The translations under genes and the position numbers were made by a program. Shown here piece by piece: positions 25,641-56,537 of a stretch of DNA of 64,000 bases (position 1 is the first letter of the stretch; each line of letters starts with the position of its first letter). The notes under the pieces were generated by a model. The model was not told where the DNA came from. It made no database searches and saw only the letters and a program-made list of their open reading frames with translations. Source of the DNA: Tipula vernalis (Eukaryota > Arthropoda > Insecta > Diptera > Tipulidae); contig OY282559.1 in the NCBI GenBank assembly GCA_958295665.1, positions 310,001 through 374,000 on the forward strand, given 5' to 3'.

Positions 25641-27700
25641 TCTAACTTTTTCCAAATGATTTAAAACTCTTTGGTTACCGATATGCCTGTCCTTTGTCAT
25701 CGAAATTTGAAGAACGAAATCGAGCGTAATATTCGAATATTACGTGAAATATACGCGATAATACGTGAATTCACGGCCTGTTCTTTCTGAAATGACATCT
25801 TCACCATAAACTGCACAAATTGTTTTAATAAGCGCTATAGCTTTAGGTTTGAGTGGAAAGTCATTCATAGCAGAATTAAAATTAAGATGAAATATCTCAT
25901 TCCCACTTTATGATTAGAAATTCTGAGAAATCGTAAGAATGCGCGAATTTTGAATTATCAAGACAAAATTTGAAACTGGTGGTATTGACATTGGCAACCA
26001 TCGTTTTGAGATTCGAAAAATCAATATTTTTTATATTATTATTTGAATGAGTACTTATATGTATCTTTAACTTCAATTTAAGCAAAATCCGGTTTTTAGG
26101 TCTAGATGCAGGTTCGCAAACCAACAGTGAGCTGGGATCCAGTCTCCACGTCATCTATAGAATGATTTAACAGGTTCTGATCTTAACCGGAGAAAGAAAC
26201 TTTGAAAATAACTGGATATTAAACATTTTGCAAAAATATTTTCTAATTGAACAATTTTGACTACTGTTTCCGTTTAAAAATACAAAAACATGAATTAGCA
26301 CAACTTAGGTACAATACATTACACATAAATTTGTTAAAACCTAAATGTACTAAACTAAATTTTTTATTCAATATTAATTAATAAATTTATATTTCTGATC
26401 CAATATTGATAAAAGCCTGTCGGTTAAATACACATTTACAGTTGAGTTAACGACCCTAAAAACCTTTCTCAATAACAACCTTTAACGAGATAAACTACTT
26501 AGTAAAGAAAATAACGTAAAATATTTCTTCTGTTTTATTTTAAAATATGTATTCATTTAACATTGAACATTTTCGAATGCAAAAACATATTTTCCTTCAC
26601 TTTGAACTTTTTCGGTTGGAATTTTCTTTACTAGTTTTTCAATTTCTATATATACTTGTACATAATGTTCCTCTCTGCGCGCTTTACGTACAACACAAGA
26701 CAAATAACCACACACATAATTATACATTAGTCACATTACATATATGTAGTTTATACTTATACATATATTTTTATACAACTATGTTCATGCGTCGTGACTC
26801 TCTTCGTCTAAATTTAGACTTTGTTGAGACGTCATCCAAGAAATTCTTAAATACTTACCCTTCAATCGAATGTTAATGACAATGACGTTTGAATAATACA
26901 AATAATAAAACAAATATTATAAATTGTCGATTATTTATAATTGGAAATTATTTAAAAATAGAATTGTTATTATATTTTTGATAGTGCATTACACATTTAT
27001 GTACGTGCGCTCGCTATTTTTATTGATGATCGAATATATTTATCTTAACAGGAAAATTGTATTCTAGCGTGATTAAATATTTAATTCATTGTATTATCAC
27101 AATTCCTAAGTACTTATGAGTAGTTGTTCAATGGAACGCAAATTTTTGTGACAGTAGTAAAACATAACCTCAATTTAAATAAAACTGCTAGATGTTGACA
27201 AAAAATACGTTGTTCTATTAATAATAATTAATAATAATAAGTAATAATACATTAAACAACAAAATAATTAAAATATTTTTACACATACATACAACATATT
27301 TTTGTTATGTCAGTAAATTAAAATTCTAATCAAATAATTTACTAAGTTTTTGCAAAGAATGCCAAGTACGTTGTATGGAAATGTTTCAAAATAAAATACA
27401 TACAAGTTTATAACTAAATTACCATTATTTTGAAAATCGATGCATTTATCAAATGAGCCCAAAAGGGACACCTTGATTGGATTAGGGTTAAAAAATGACA
27501 TTTCACAAAACCAAAATTAGTACAGAGCCATCTATTGGAATTGTTTAAACTAAAATCCCTCTACCGTTAATTATATGCGTAACTACTTCTAACAACTACA
27601 CCATCACTTAAGCATGAGTAGTTTCGAGTAGATAGAAGTACTTGTGAATAGTTTGCTAACGCCAATGGAACACGTTTAATATATATTTTTATTATGTCTA
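25641..27700. other. No recognised gene
   Basis: AT-rich sequence lacking a supported coding region or clear repeat structure. Confidence 0.4.
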
Positions 27701-27869
27701 AAGGAATATGCAGGGGTCGGCACTCGAAGTGTTACCAAGTTCACGCTGCTGTAGCAACAAAACTGCGCATAATAGCGCGCTCATTTTTTGAGAAGCTTCA
27801 GTCTGTTATGTTGTTTACAAGCCTACGGAAGCATATCATTTTACGTCGCAGTTAAAAAAAGTTATCGAA

Positions 27870-28640
27870 ATGGAATTCAAACGCAACAGTGTTATGGCTT
27901 CGTATTTGGCTGGAAAATCGCAACCAGCCATTGTTAATGAGCTACGACATTTACCTGTGAACAAAATGTTTGTGTATCGGACCATTACACGTTACAATGA
28001 AACTGGTAGCATCAAAAAACGCCATAGAGGTGGACATTCAAAACCAGCAACATTGCCAGAAATGGTTCGAAAGGTGAAGGCCAGAATTCAACGTAATCCA
28101 CGACAAAGCGCAGTTCAATCGATTGAAGCCCTAAAAAATACAAAAAGTGCAAGATTTAGCACTTGCACAAAAGACAGTTCGCCTAGTAAGAGCAAAGGTG
28201 TTAAAACACTTCCACGTTGGTGGCGAGCTTGAGAATTTGGTATTTTCTGATGAAAAATTGTTTACGGTTCAGCAATATGTAAACAAACAAAACGATCGTG
28301 TTTAGTTATGTAGAGTTCAAATCAAAAGACAATTTAGACCAGCGTTTAGAACACGTTTTCATTGAACAGGGCGTAAAGGTAAATCAACAAATCTACGTTT
28401 TTTACATACAAGAAAAACTTCCCAGCTTCGTTTTTTCACAACAATGGCCACCATATTCGCCGGACTTAAACTCAATGGATTTTTCCATATGGTTCATCCT
28501 GCCAAAGTATTAACTAAAAAATATGAGATGGTCGACGCGAATGGGATAAAATACCATCAGACCACATTCGTGCAGTGTGTGAATCCTTATCCCACATACA
28601 TTCGTATCAGTGCACCATTAAATAAAATCGACGAATTCGA
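27870..28640 (+). pseudogene. Mariner-family transposase pseudogene
   Basis: The start is preserved: MEFKRNSVMASYLAGKSQ, followed by a helix-turn-helix type N-terminus and GSIKKRHRGGHSKPAT. Near 28130 a frameshift moves the frame to QKTVRLVRAKVLKHFHVGG and LVFSDEKLFTV, which has the first catalytic Asp. A deletion then removes most of the catalytic core. The frame returns with FIEQGVKVNQQIYV and WPPYSPDLNSMDFSIW, which has the third motif, and ends in EWDKIPSDHIRAVCES. The second Asp is lost, so DD34D and DD37D types cannot be separated. Upstream, from about 27711, lies the likely 5' untranslated part; a matching 3' terminus was not found. Confidence 0.88.
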
Positions 28641-28649
28641 CAAAGAACT

Positions 28650-29595
28650 GTGTTCAAAGTTAGAACCGGTTATCGAAAAGGAGTAACAAGGAAAAACAAT
28701 AATATCGCTGATATTACAGTACGCTTTTGATAATCCAAATATTTGGATTCTTCTTGAATGTGTTAACAAAAAACAACCTGAGACTAAGATGGTGAGCAAA
28801 TTTTGCCAGAAATTGAAATTTGGGTTCCACAACGTAAGAAGTACCGCAAGGAAATGTGTGCGACGAAATGTATGTGAACTGCCTTAAATTCAAAATTACT
28901 AATTAATAGCTTTTTTCCCTACTTAGTTTCGAAATTAGTAGTTAGTAGTTCTTTTGCATGAAAAGTTCCCTGGAAGCAGAATTGGAAAGCTTAAAATTAT
29001 TTCCAATTTTTTCTGAGGTTTCTATAGCTATATTATCAAGAATGTATGCGCTTACTAAAATGTCAATGCTAATATTTTTTAAAAATGTTTGGTTTATGAT
29101 TATTTGGTATTAGCTCTAATAAATAATAAATTATTCTGGAAATTATCCATTTTAAATAATCTTCGATTCGGAAAACCATTTTCAATCATTTAAATCTTCG
29201 GGGCTTTCAATTTAAAATTGTATTATCCTGCCTAATAGATACTTCTATTCCTCAATAAACTTCATTATTCTATGGTTATACTTTATGGTAGGGATTGGTT
29301 TGGAATCACCGAAAATTGAAGAAGAACAAAAAATAAAGTCTAGCTGTACAAGGAAGATATACATATGCCTCTTGGACGACGAACTTAGAGGATCCTGGTG
29401 AAAAACCGGAAATGATTGACATCTCGCTTTTCGATCAATCTATGCTACTTGAACGAACCAAAATAAAATGAATCATCCAAAAACCCACCTTTACAATAGT
29501 ATATGAGAATGTGAGGCATTTGAAACATCAAATCGAGCCGTTAAATATCACTAAAACCATGGAACACCCTATCGAATTTACAAGAAAATTTACGC
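28650..29595. other. No recognised gene
   Basis: AT-rich flank of the mariner relic; it may contain the decayed 3' end of that element. No ORF or clear repeat is seen. Confidence 0.35.
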
Positions 29596-29599
29596 CCAG

Positions 29600-29738
29600 G
29601 GTTGCTATTCTTTAACTGTTACGAAAACTTTCGTATTGCGCGTTAGTGTTAAAATATCACCAAAACCCTATAGTTTTCGTAATACCTTAACACTAGCTCG
29701 CAATACGAAAGTTTTCGTAATAGTTCAAGAATAGTACC
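29600..29738. mobile_element. 139-bp MITE with about 55-bp inverted repeats and CCAG duplication
   Basis: The termini are mirrored almost to the centre: ggttgctattctttaactgt, tacgaaaactttcgtattgc and gttagtgttaa against their complements at the right. CCAG lies directly outside both ends (29596-29599 and 29739-29742). Internal tacgaaaa motifs recur. There is no ORF. The superfamily is unknown. Confidence 0.82.
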
Positions 29739-30169
29739 CCAGGTTCTTAATTGCAAAATTTCAATCCAGATTATTCAAATACCAATAGAATTTAATTTTA
29801 AAACCAATAAAGTGTGATATCTCAGAATGACTAAAGTGTGACTCAGAAGTATAGCATACACAAAACGTTAATTTTTCACTTTTTCCTCAATTACACTTTT
29901 GAAGAAAAACGTGACCTAGTTTGTGCATGTATATGATATGTACCATGTTATCCGTGGCTATCTTCATCACAATTGTTGACGTGAATTGAAAAATTCGTTT
30001 GGTTTAAGCGCATGGTTCTCATACATGGTCAAACTGATTTACGTACATGTCATTTTGATTATTTCGTTATTACGTTATTGACTTTAATTAAAATAGAATA
30101 AGTTCCATTTTTCAATCACGCCATTTTGTGCAGTTACAATTTTAAAAAAATTTTGTTTTTTTATTGCAG

Positions 30170-49174
<19,005 letters not shown>

Positions 49175-49381
49175 AGCAAATTGCGCGCCGGACGTTCCCA
49201 TTTTGTTGTGTTTTTTTATTTAATTACGTACATTTTGTTTTTGATTTGAAATTAGAGAGTAGTGTGAACTTTTTTATTATTTTATTCGCTATTTTATAGT
49301 GTTAAATAATATTAATTAACAATGAATTTTAAATAATTAATCACAAAATCTATAAACATAGAAAAAGTAGAGTGCTATAGA

Positions 49382-49387
49382 AATAAA
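49382..49387 (+). terminator. Candidate Sik2 polyadenylation signal
   Basis: AATAAA lies about 210 bp after the Sik2 stop codon, followed by T/G-rich sequence (ggttttttgatcgtgttttg). It is compatible with the transcript ending here, but AT-rich sequence gives many such hexamers. Confidence 0.4.
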
Positions 49388-51290
49388 ATATTATAATAGG
49401 TTTTTTGATCGTGTTTTGTTTTCCTAGATAAAAAAAAATATTGAAAAAGTATTGTTTATTTAATTTAAATTTATTTAATTTATTACCATTATTTAATAAT
49501 TAATTTTCTAGTCATTACTATTTTTACTTTTGTTTTTATATGATTTTTATTGCATGGTGTTACTAGTTACTACTTTTATAATTATTACTATTATTATTTA
49601 GAAAATGTATTTATTATTATCCACCAAATAAATAAATAAATTTTACAAGAATAAAATTGATACAAAATAATAAATTCAGCTTCACAATAGCTTCAGATTA
49701 GCACGCCTAAATAAGTACTGGAACCTCACCGACCAACGAAATAAGTTGTGGCGGACAATATTCATAAGAATAACTAAGTGATGAAATACAATATTTAATT
49801 ATTTATTATTATTCTGTTTTTTTTTCTATAAGTATAAAATATGTCCGAGATACGAGATTTTCTACTATTTTTGATGCAAACTACAATTTAAAATCGAAGT
49901 ACATACCATATATAGAGATTATACTGGTTTACGACACTAATACTTACAGAAATAATAGGTTTAATTTTGTGTTTGTATCGCCATAGTACGGCTTGCAAAA
50001 ACATTTTTGCTGGTTTTGGTCGAGCCAAAATCAATTAATGTTCATACAAGTCTGAATTGTGCAACATATCAATGATTGATTTGGCCTTGTGTGTTGTAGT
50101 ATTGCTGCCAAATTTTCTATTCAAAATTTTTAATTTTCACTAAGTAGGCAATCAAAAACACGATATATTTTGAATACGTACAAAACCAACACAAATGTCT
50201 ATACAAGCAGTAGTAAAGCCTGAATTCCACTGTGAATAATTGACTGAACTGACTTCAAGTCGAAAGAAGATAAAAAAAAATCAATTGGAGTGATGGAGAT
50301 AAAGCATGTTTGGAGATAAAGCATGTTTTTTTTATTTTTTTTATAGCACTTGGAGTTTTAATTTGGCTTTTTCACCGCCAATAAATTATTTAAAAAAAAC
50401 GATTACTTTATTAAATTACCAATAATAGTATTTAGCGATATTATCACAATTGATCCCAATTTATCACAATTTAACTGTAAACAAACTTTATAATTTTTTA
50501 TTATCATAGCTATTTTAGAAGCACCCATCAAAAAAATTATGACATTTTCCATAAAAATAACAAACTTTTAATTAACTTAGTGTGCGGAAAAAAATTTGCG
50601 TTCGTACACAAAATTTGTGTGCATATATTAGTTGGATAACCATAAAATGACCTCGATTTTGATAATTTTTGACCATAATTATGGGATCCACTAATACAAA
50701 CACACATTTGATGTAAGTAAAATCTTGACTGACTTCGTTTTGTGTTTCTTTCACACAACCACCGATTTTATATTTTTATCTCCCTTTATTTTGACTGACA
50801 AACTTTTATTCGCAATGGAATTAAGGCTTTATGCAATCAAAAACTTCTATAATTTCAAGCCCAGTTAACAGAACCTGTGAAAATTCTCTTTAGAAAGCCT
50901 GCTGGTTTTTTTAGCACGCAGATACACATTTAAAAATATCAACTGTTAAATGTGTTGGTCATTTCGAAAAAGCATACAAAAAAATGTAAATTTTTCGTTT
51001 TCACCAATACACACCTCACAGTTGATATCACACGCTGCTTGACACACTGTATTCTCAACCATATATATGGTATTTTCAAGAATTCAGCCACTCCAGAAAT
51101 AACAATTGATATTGCAAAAATGCAGGCCTTACGAAAATAATGCAAAATCTACTTTATGGCAGCATTCATAAATTTGAGTTTTGAACGTCTAATTGTAGGT
51201 ATTTTTCTACAGAAATAATATTTGAACACAATGCTGCAAAATCTAAGCAGCCTTGTTTTGAATTCTTGAAAGCACCCAAATTATCGCTCA

Positions 51291-51370
51291 ACAATCAGTA
51301 GTTTTTATATTTTTACAGTAATATTATATAAATGATTGGGCTTTCTACAGAGGGAATTTTTGGAAGGTTT
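51291..51370 (+). repeat. Dispersed repeat fragment, second copy of 7904-7980
   Basis: It shares caatcag, atatttttacag, aatgattgggctttcta and aaggtt with the first copy. It lies inside the motif cluster, which suggests that both belong to the same large element. Confidence 0.6.
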
Positions 51371-51844
51371 CGCCAACTATACAAAATTTAAATGTACAAA
51401 GCGACTTCGTATAATCGTGTTGATTTTAAATTAAAAACTAAACAAACACTATATTGTTTTGGTTTTTTACTATGAAAAAAAAACAACAAAGTCACATCAA
51501 CGTCGTTTAATAATATGCAATGTAAAACAAAGCATATTTGTAAGAAAATAAGTATAATATCATGTGCAACGTAACGAAGTCATAAATGTAGTGGTACCTG
51601 TCAACAAAAAACAAAATAATTAGTTTTTGAATTATGGACGTTTTGATGCAACACAAAGCAATTTATTTGGGCCAAAACCAAAGCTGAAACATAACTTTCT
51701 TTTGCAGATACCAACAAAATATTAGGCCACTATTCGTATTGGTTTTAGTGAAAAATAGAATTAAATTATGAAGTAATTACTTATATGTATAAATAGAATA
51801 AAATTATGAAGTAAAATTCTGTTTTTTAATAGTTTTCATTCTTA

Positions 51845-52185
51845 GGCCCTTTCCGAAAGTTGCTTATACTTATTTAAATAACTATATTGGCGGGGTAACT
51901 TAAAATAAGTTTGTTCTTACAAAAAAAAAAATCTTAAACGAAAACCAAAATTCTGTTAATTTCATTGCATACATATTGTGATATTATGTAGTTTTATAAA
52001 AAATTTAATTAAAAGTTTTATAAAAAATTTAATTAAAACTAATTAATAGTTAAAAATTAAATGTGTTGCTGTCAAAATATAAGTAAGTACATATGCGAAA
52101 TCAATTCGGATGATTTTACATACTTATTTAAGATGGCGGCAAATAAGTATGTCTAAATAAATAAGTATAACTTTCGGAAAGGGCC
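51845..52185. mobile_element. 341-bp MITE with GGCCCTTTCCGAAAG termini
   Basis: The left end ggccctttccgaaagtt followed by ttatacttattta is mirrored at the right by taaataagtataactttcgg then aaagggcc. The sub-terminal parts both hold a copy of the ataagtatg/aagat motif and a 'ggcgg' core. There is no ORF. The flanks (tctta and acact) do not show a clear duplication. GGCCC ends recall PIF/Harbinger MITEs. Confidence 0.78.
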
Positions 52186-53393
52186 ACACTGTTAAATTGA
52201 AAACAATGGCCAATAACGGGCCCAAATAGTTTGCTTAGTATGGCATTACTACGGCTTGTATATACATGTGTTGGTTTTGTTTGGGCCCACTATTGCAATT
52301 TTTTCCAATTTAATAGTGAAAGAAATTCTATAAACATGAACAAAATCTATCAACATTATTGTCCTTTGAATATTAATGAATGAAAAAAATTAAAAAACAG
52401 AATTTTACTTCATGTTTTTACTCTAATTCTCACTAACACCATAAGAATACTGGGTCTAATGAAAACCGACAAAAATGTCTATACAAGCCATGCAGTCTCT
52501 TTCGCTCTTTACACAAACCCTATCATGAAAATGTACACTATATAGTATTGTTGGTTTTGTCATTACATTTGTGATTGTGTATACTTATACATATACAAAT
52601 ATGTATAGTGTACTTTTTATATCTTAAGTGTTTGTACTGTATGACTTGTATAGACATTATTGTTGGTTTTGCATACAGTCCAAACAGTTGTACACTATAT
52701 TTGTATAAATACATAATCCGAACAAATCTGTTTTTGTTGTTGTTTAAATATTATATGACAAAACCAATAATATAGTGTAAATTTTCTTGATATGATCTGT
52801 GTAAAGAGCTAACGAGACGGCTTGGATAAATATTTTTGTTGGTTTTGATACAAGCCATACAGCACAAACACTTAAGATATAAAGGAGTACCCTAAGTTGT
52901 AGTATTAGTAAAGTGCGTAAAATAAATCAGAAAGTATGTATACACAGAACTACATAAGTATAGGTGATAGGTTCATCGATACTAAAGTATTTTACAAAAA
53001 AATCTGTTCAAATACCGATACATAAACAACCAATACATAAATAAATATAGAGTATATTTTTTTATAGGATCTGTGTAACGAGTGAACTAGAGGGCTTGTT
53101 AAAGATTTTTGTTGGTTTTGCTCTAATATTTTGTTGGTATCTATGAACATATGAAAGTTGTACTTCGTTTTGGATACACGTTTGTGTTGGTTTTGAGATA
53201 AATGAAAATAAATCAAAACAATTGATTTTAAGTTACACTTCCATTGCATTTTATACTAATCCAACTACAAATGAGGCCTCGATTTTGTGATAGTATGAGT
53301 GAATTAATTGACACGTTCAAGCTTATATATACACATTTGTGTTGGTTTCTGTTCAGTCTGCCTATTGCTTATCAAGAAGTCTGACATCTCACA

Positions 53394-53577
53394 TGCGATC
53401 CATTCGGCATATTTCAGTATGGCCTTACTAAACATGTTTTTGCCTTGGTTTGCCTCATGCAGTACTAAAATATATCGTATGGAAACATGCCGTAGAGTAC
53501 CATATGTTAAATTGTACCATATGTCTTTTTGTCATTTATTCCGTAATGAAATATGCCATAACGACAAGGACCCCTCT
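53394..53577. mobile_element. Foldback-like element, small copy
   Basis: The left end gatccattcggcatatttca and the right end taatgaaatatgccataacg then acaaggacccc are inverted. Internal units such as catgccgtagagtaccatat match those of 55728-56537. About 184 bp; the non-repetitive middle of the larger copy is largely missing. Confidence 0.65.
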
Positions 53578-53621
53578 AACAAGTTATTTTAGCATACATA
53601 TTTTATTAACATAAGATAACT

Positions 53622-54381
53622 ATGTATTATTATTATTATTATTGGGGGGGCCATGTGGGCGATCAGCCACTTCGCACTGCGACCTAAAAGATCTTTTGTG
53701 CTGGCCCCTGCTTAATTATCCGTCCAGTCAATATTCAGGTTCTTAATGAACCTGACAATATTGCCTCCCGGTACGTGATACATACTATCTGGGCTTATTG
53801 CTCTCCCTCCTAGATGTTTACTACAGCATGTAGTTCCGCTAGAAAGACGGTAGCATTGGAGCTCAAGGACCTCGAGAGGGTTGTCCCACTCCCGTATATT
53901 CCTACTCCTGCCCCGTATTCCGTTTGATTTTACTCTTACGAGTTGCTGGGAATTGCAAATCACCTGTAGGTCACCCAGCTATACTACAGGAAGGCTAAAT
54001 AAAACTGGAGGGTGCCTGGTATCCAGAGTCCGCATATTTTGGGCTTATTAACCTATCAGCCATTCATCTTTCGGCATATGCTGTTCCACCTTAGATTAGG
54101 GTTTTTTGTCAAGGTTTTCTCCTTTAGCGCCGTACTTTAGCCTGTGCCAAATGGCCTAAAATGTGCCAAGTGGCCTTAGTTACCAGTGGTTGCCACGAGG
54201 AGGCAGTACGTACACTTGCGAATTGTGAACAGGTTACCCCTTACACAATTGTACCCATCACGTAGCTGCCTAATGACAAGACCAGAACAGCCCACGTGAT
54301 GCGCACCCTACTGGAAGGTTACGGAGCTGGTAGATTAATCTACTCAACTTTGATCCCCCCCTCCAATAGACGCCAAACCAC
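53622..54381 (-). mobile_element. Internally deleted I-like non-LTR retrotransposon, copy B
   Basis: Flanked by a perfect 15-bp target duplication, taacataagataact, at 53607-53621 and 54382-54396. On the - strand it starts gtggtttggcgtctattgga, close to the start of copy A, and ends in a TAA-repeat tail. It contains the same RNase H start followed directly by the C-terminal tail (ISPDSMYHVPGG, NLNIDWTDN). The junction is at the same site as in copy A (reading GTTCCSKHL before the tail in the shifted frame). It is non-coding in effect. Confidence 0.9.
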
Positions 54382-54396
54382 TAACATAAGATAACT

Positions 54397-55727
54397 AATA
54401 TACTATATACATATATATTCTAGAAAGTTAGCTAAGCTAAAATAATTAACTCCTCTTTAATTTATTAACCTTCCCACGATGTTTGAAACCGCCTCTCTGT
54501 AGGTTTTGGAGGTTCGCTTATTTAATATTGCAGGTTTAATTAATGTCAAAATGACTTGTTTTAAAACAATCGAAGGAAAAAGTCTTGAAATTCCAAATGT
54601 CCTTGAACAATTAAATATTTATTTCATTATTTCCATTTGATCATTATAAAAAATTCTGGCGTATGTTGTGAAAATGTGAGTACCTAGACGAAAAACTCCA
54701 ATACAGTGTTGGACCGATTTTGATGAAACTTTCACTATTGCATAGCGTTTACATCTGAGGGGCCAATGGGCAGTGATGAAAGATGCAGTTTTCAAAGCAT
54801 TCTACAATACTCGTAACAATTTATACAAAAATTTTCAATTTCGTTGTTTTGTTTCTATTTTGTTATTTGCCGTACAGTTTATTGTTTTTGGCGTTTGAAA
54901 GTTTCGTGGTAAATTTTTATAATACTTTACTTTTATATGTTATTTGACTACTCAATATGTTTACCGTTTACGATTCGAAAATCGTGTAAGAAAACATCTT
55001 TACCTTTTTGTGTAGAATTCTAAAATAAAAATATTCCATTTTGAAAACTACTTCATTTCAAACAATTAAAAAAGCATAGATTTTTTTAAGCAGATGGTCC
55101 ACAAGCAGAGCCCGATAAAAGCAAACTCCTGTGTGAACTTTACAATATATAACTACAAATTTACAGGGAATGTAAAGTGATCTAAAAACTTGTCAGTCCA
55201 AGAAAACAAAAGCCTTGCTAGTCTGTCAAATCTGATCAGGTGCTTCTCCAAGTAAGCACACAAATCAAGCGATCAACTGGCTTTTGAGTTGGAGTAACAA
55301 AGAACAATTGTCGTTGAAGGTGGGACTTTTCAATTGGGAAGGTACAAATTGGTAAGATGTATCAGCAGCAAGGAGGAAGTTTGACAAATTCTCAGTTTAG
55401 CAACCGACGAACGCTATCCGCTAGTTGCTTATTTAAGAATTTACCTTGAAAGAATTCAAAGAGTTTACATCCATCTAAACTACTTGCAGCAGCAGCAGCT
55501 TCTCAAGGAGCCACCGAAAACCATACTACCGAAAACCATACTAGTTTTCTTTATACTTTGCTAGCATTAGTTTTTCCAGAAACAATTCTTTATTGTAGTG
55601 TTCCACTACCCCTACAATTGGAATACATTCGGAAAAAATCCTGGAGTGATCCTTGGCTGAGTTTACACCGTTCTATCAAAAAACGCTGAATGCTTATTTT
55701 CAAGAATACCGCTCCGGGGGGATCCGT
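54397..55727. other. No recognised gene
   Basis: AT-rich sequence. A few less AT-biased stretches (about 54690-54800 and 55240-55520, the latter ending in a short gca-gca run) may be decayed transposon coding sequence, but no domain is readable. Confidence 0.35.
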
Positions 55728-56537
55728 TCATTATATGGCATATATTTTTACGGCATATTTCATTACGGTATATGACACTACAGCATAAGGTACACCACGG
55801 CATATTTCGGTATGGCATAAAAACAAAAATCGGGAAAGACAAGGTGGGACATTAAAAAAAAAATTGGCCTTTACGAAAAGTTAACTTTTCCGGAAAAGTA
55901 TATACTTTTTTTTTTTTTGTAGTAGAAACACTTTCCCTAATAAATGTGACCAAATATTTATATATCGCACACGAATAACAATCCACCGAAACAGGCACAA
56001 AACGGCAGTATGATGAACCTCGACAAATGCGAAGGAAAAGGGATTCGGGAAATGGTATTTAAATAAAGTTCTAGACTATTTTCTTTCTTAACCGCCTTGA
56101 TTAAATTCAATAGCTGTGATGGCAATGGGAATTTTAAATGATTTTTTGCTGAAGTTTCAGAATATGGCCAATAACTTGGCTACTTCTTAATCGGTTATGC
56201 TGAAATTGATTCACTTAATAGAATTTTCCTTCACCTAATGTAATTTTCCTTGACTTAATACAATTTTCCATGATTTTATACAATTTTCCTTCTCGTGAAG
56301 CATGCCTTAGAGTACTACATGCCATATTGAAATACGCCATAAAGAAATATGCCGTGTTGCACCATATGCCGTAGTGTAACATACCCCATACTGAAAATGC
56401 CGTAGTGTACCATATGCCGTAAAAATATGTGCGCTAGTGTACCATATACCGTAGTATAGCATATGCTGTACTGAAATATGACGTACTGAAACATTCCGTA
56501 CTGTCGCATACCGTAATGAAGTATGCTGTAACGACCC
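55728..56537. mobile_element. Foldback-like element with inverted arrays of short tandem units
   Basis: The left array (about 55729-55820) has units such as acggcatatttcattacgg. The right array (about 56299-56536) carries about a dozen inverted variants of catatgccgtagtgtacc and gaaatatgccgta. The two arrays converge on a unique middle of about 480 bp that includes aatcggg, gaaacaggcacaaaacgg and repeated aattttcct. Related copies lie at 53394-53577 and 23311-23810. Arrays of short repeats in inverted orientation are characteristic of Foldback/Galileo-type elements. No transposase is present. Confidence 0.75.

Larger units (their letters stand above)
49990..53360. repeat. Cluster of a dispersed tgttggttttg-centred motif with nested inverted repeats
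   Basis: A motif near cttgtatagacattttgttg-gttttg occurs at least ten times in both orientations. Examples lie at about 50165, 52235, 52460, 52550, 52645, 52755, 52815, 53095, 53170 and 53335. Two nested inverted repeats are clear: 52504-52563 with 52755-52809 (gctctttacaca...tgtcat), and 52608-52671 with 52848-52890 (tatatcttaagtgtttgt...ctgtatg). No ORF is supported. It may be a foldback-type composite or the eroded terminal repeats of one large element. Confidence 0.65.

Noticed and set aside
28444..28686. 80-aa ORF reading KYEMVDANGIKYHQ...
   Set aside because: It is an out-of-frame reading of the C-terminal part of the mariner transposase; the true frame reads EWDKIPSDHIRAVCES.
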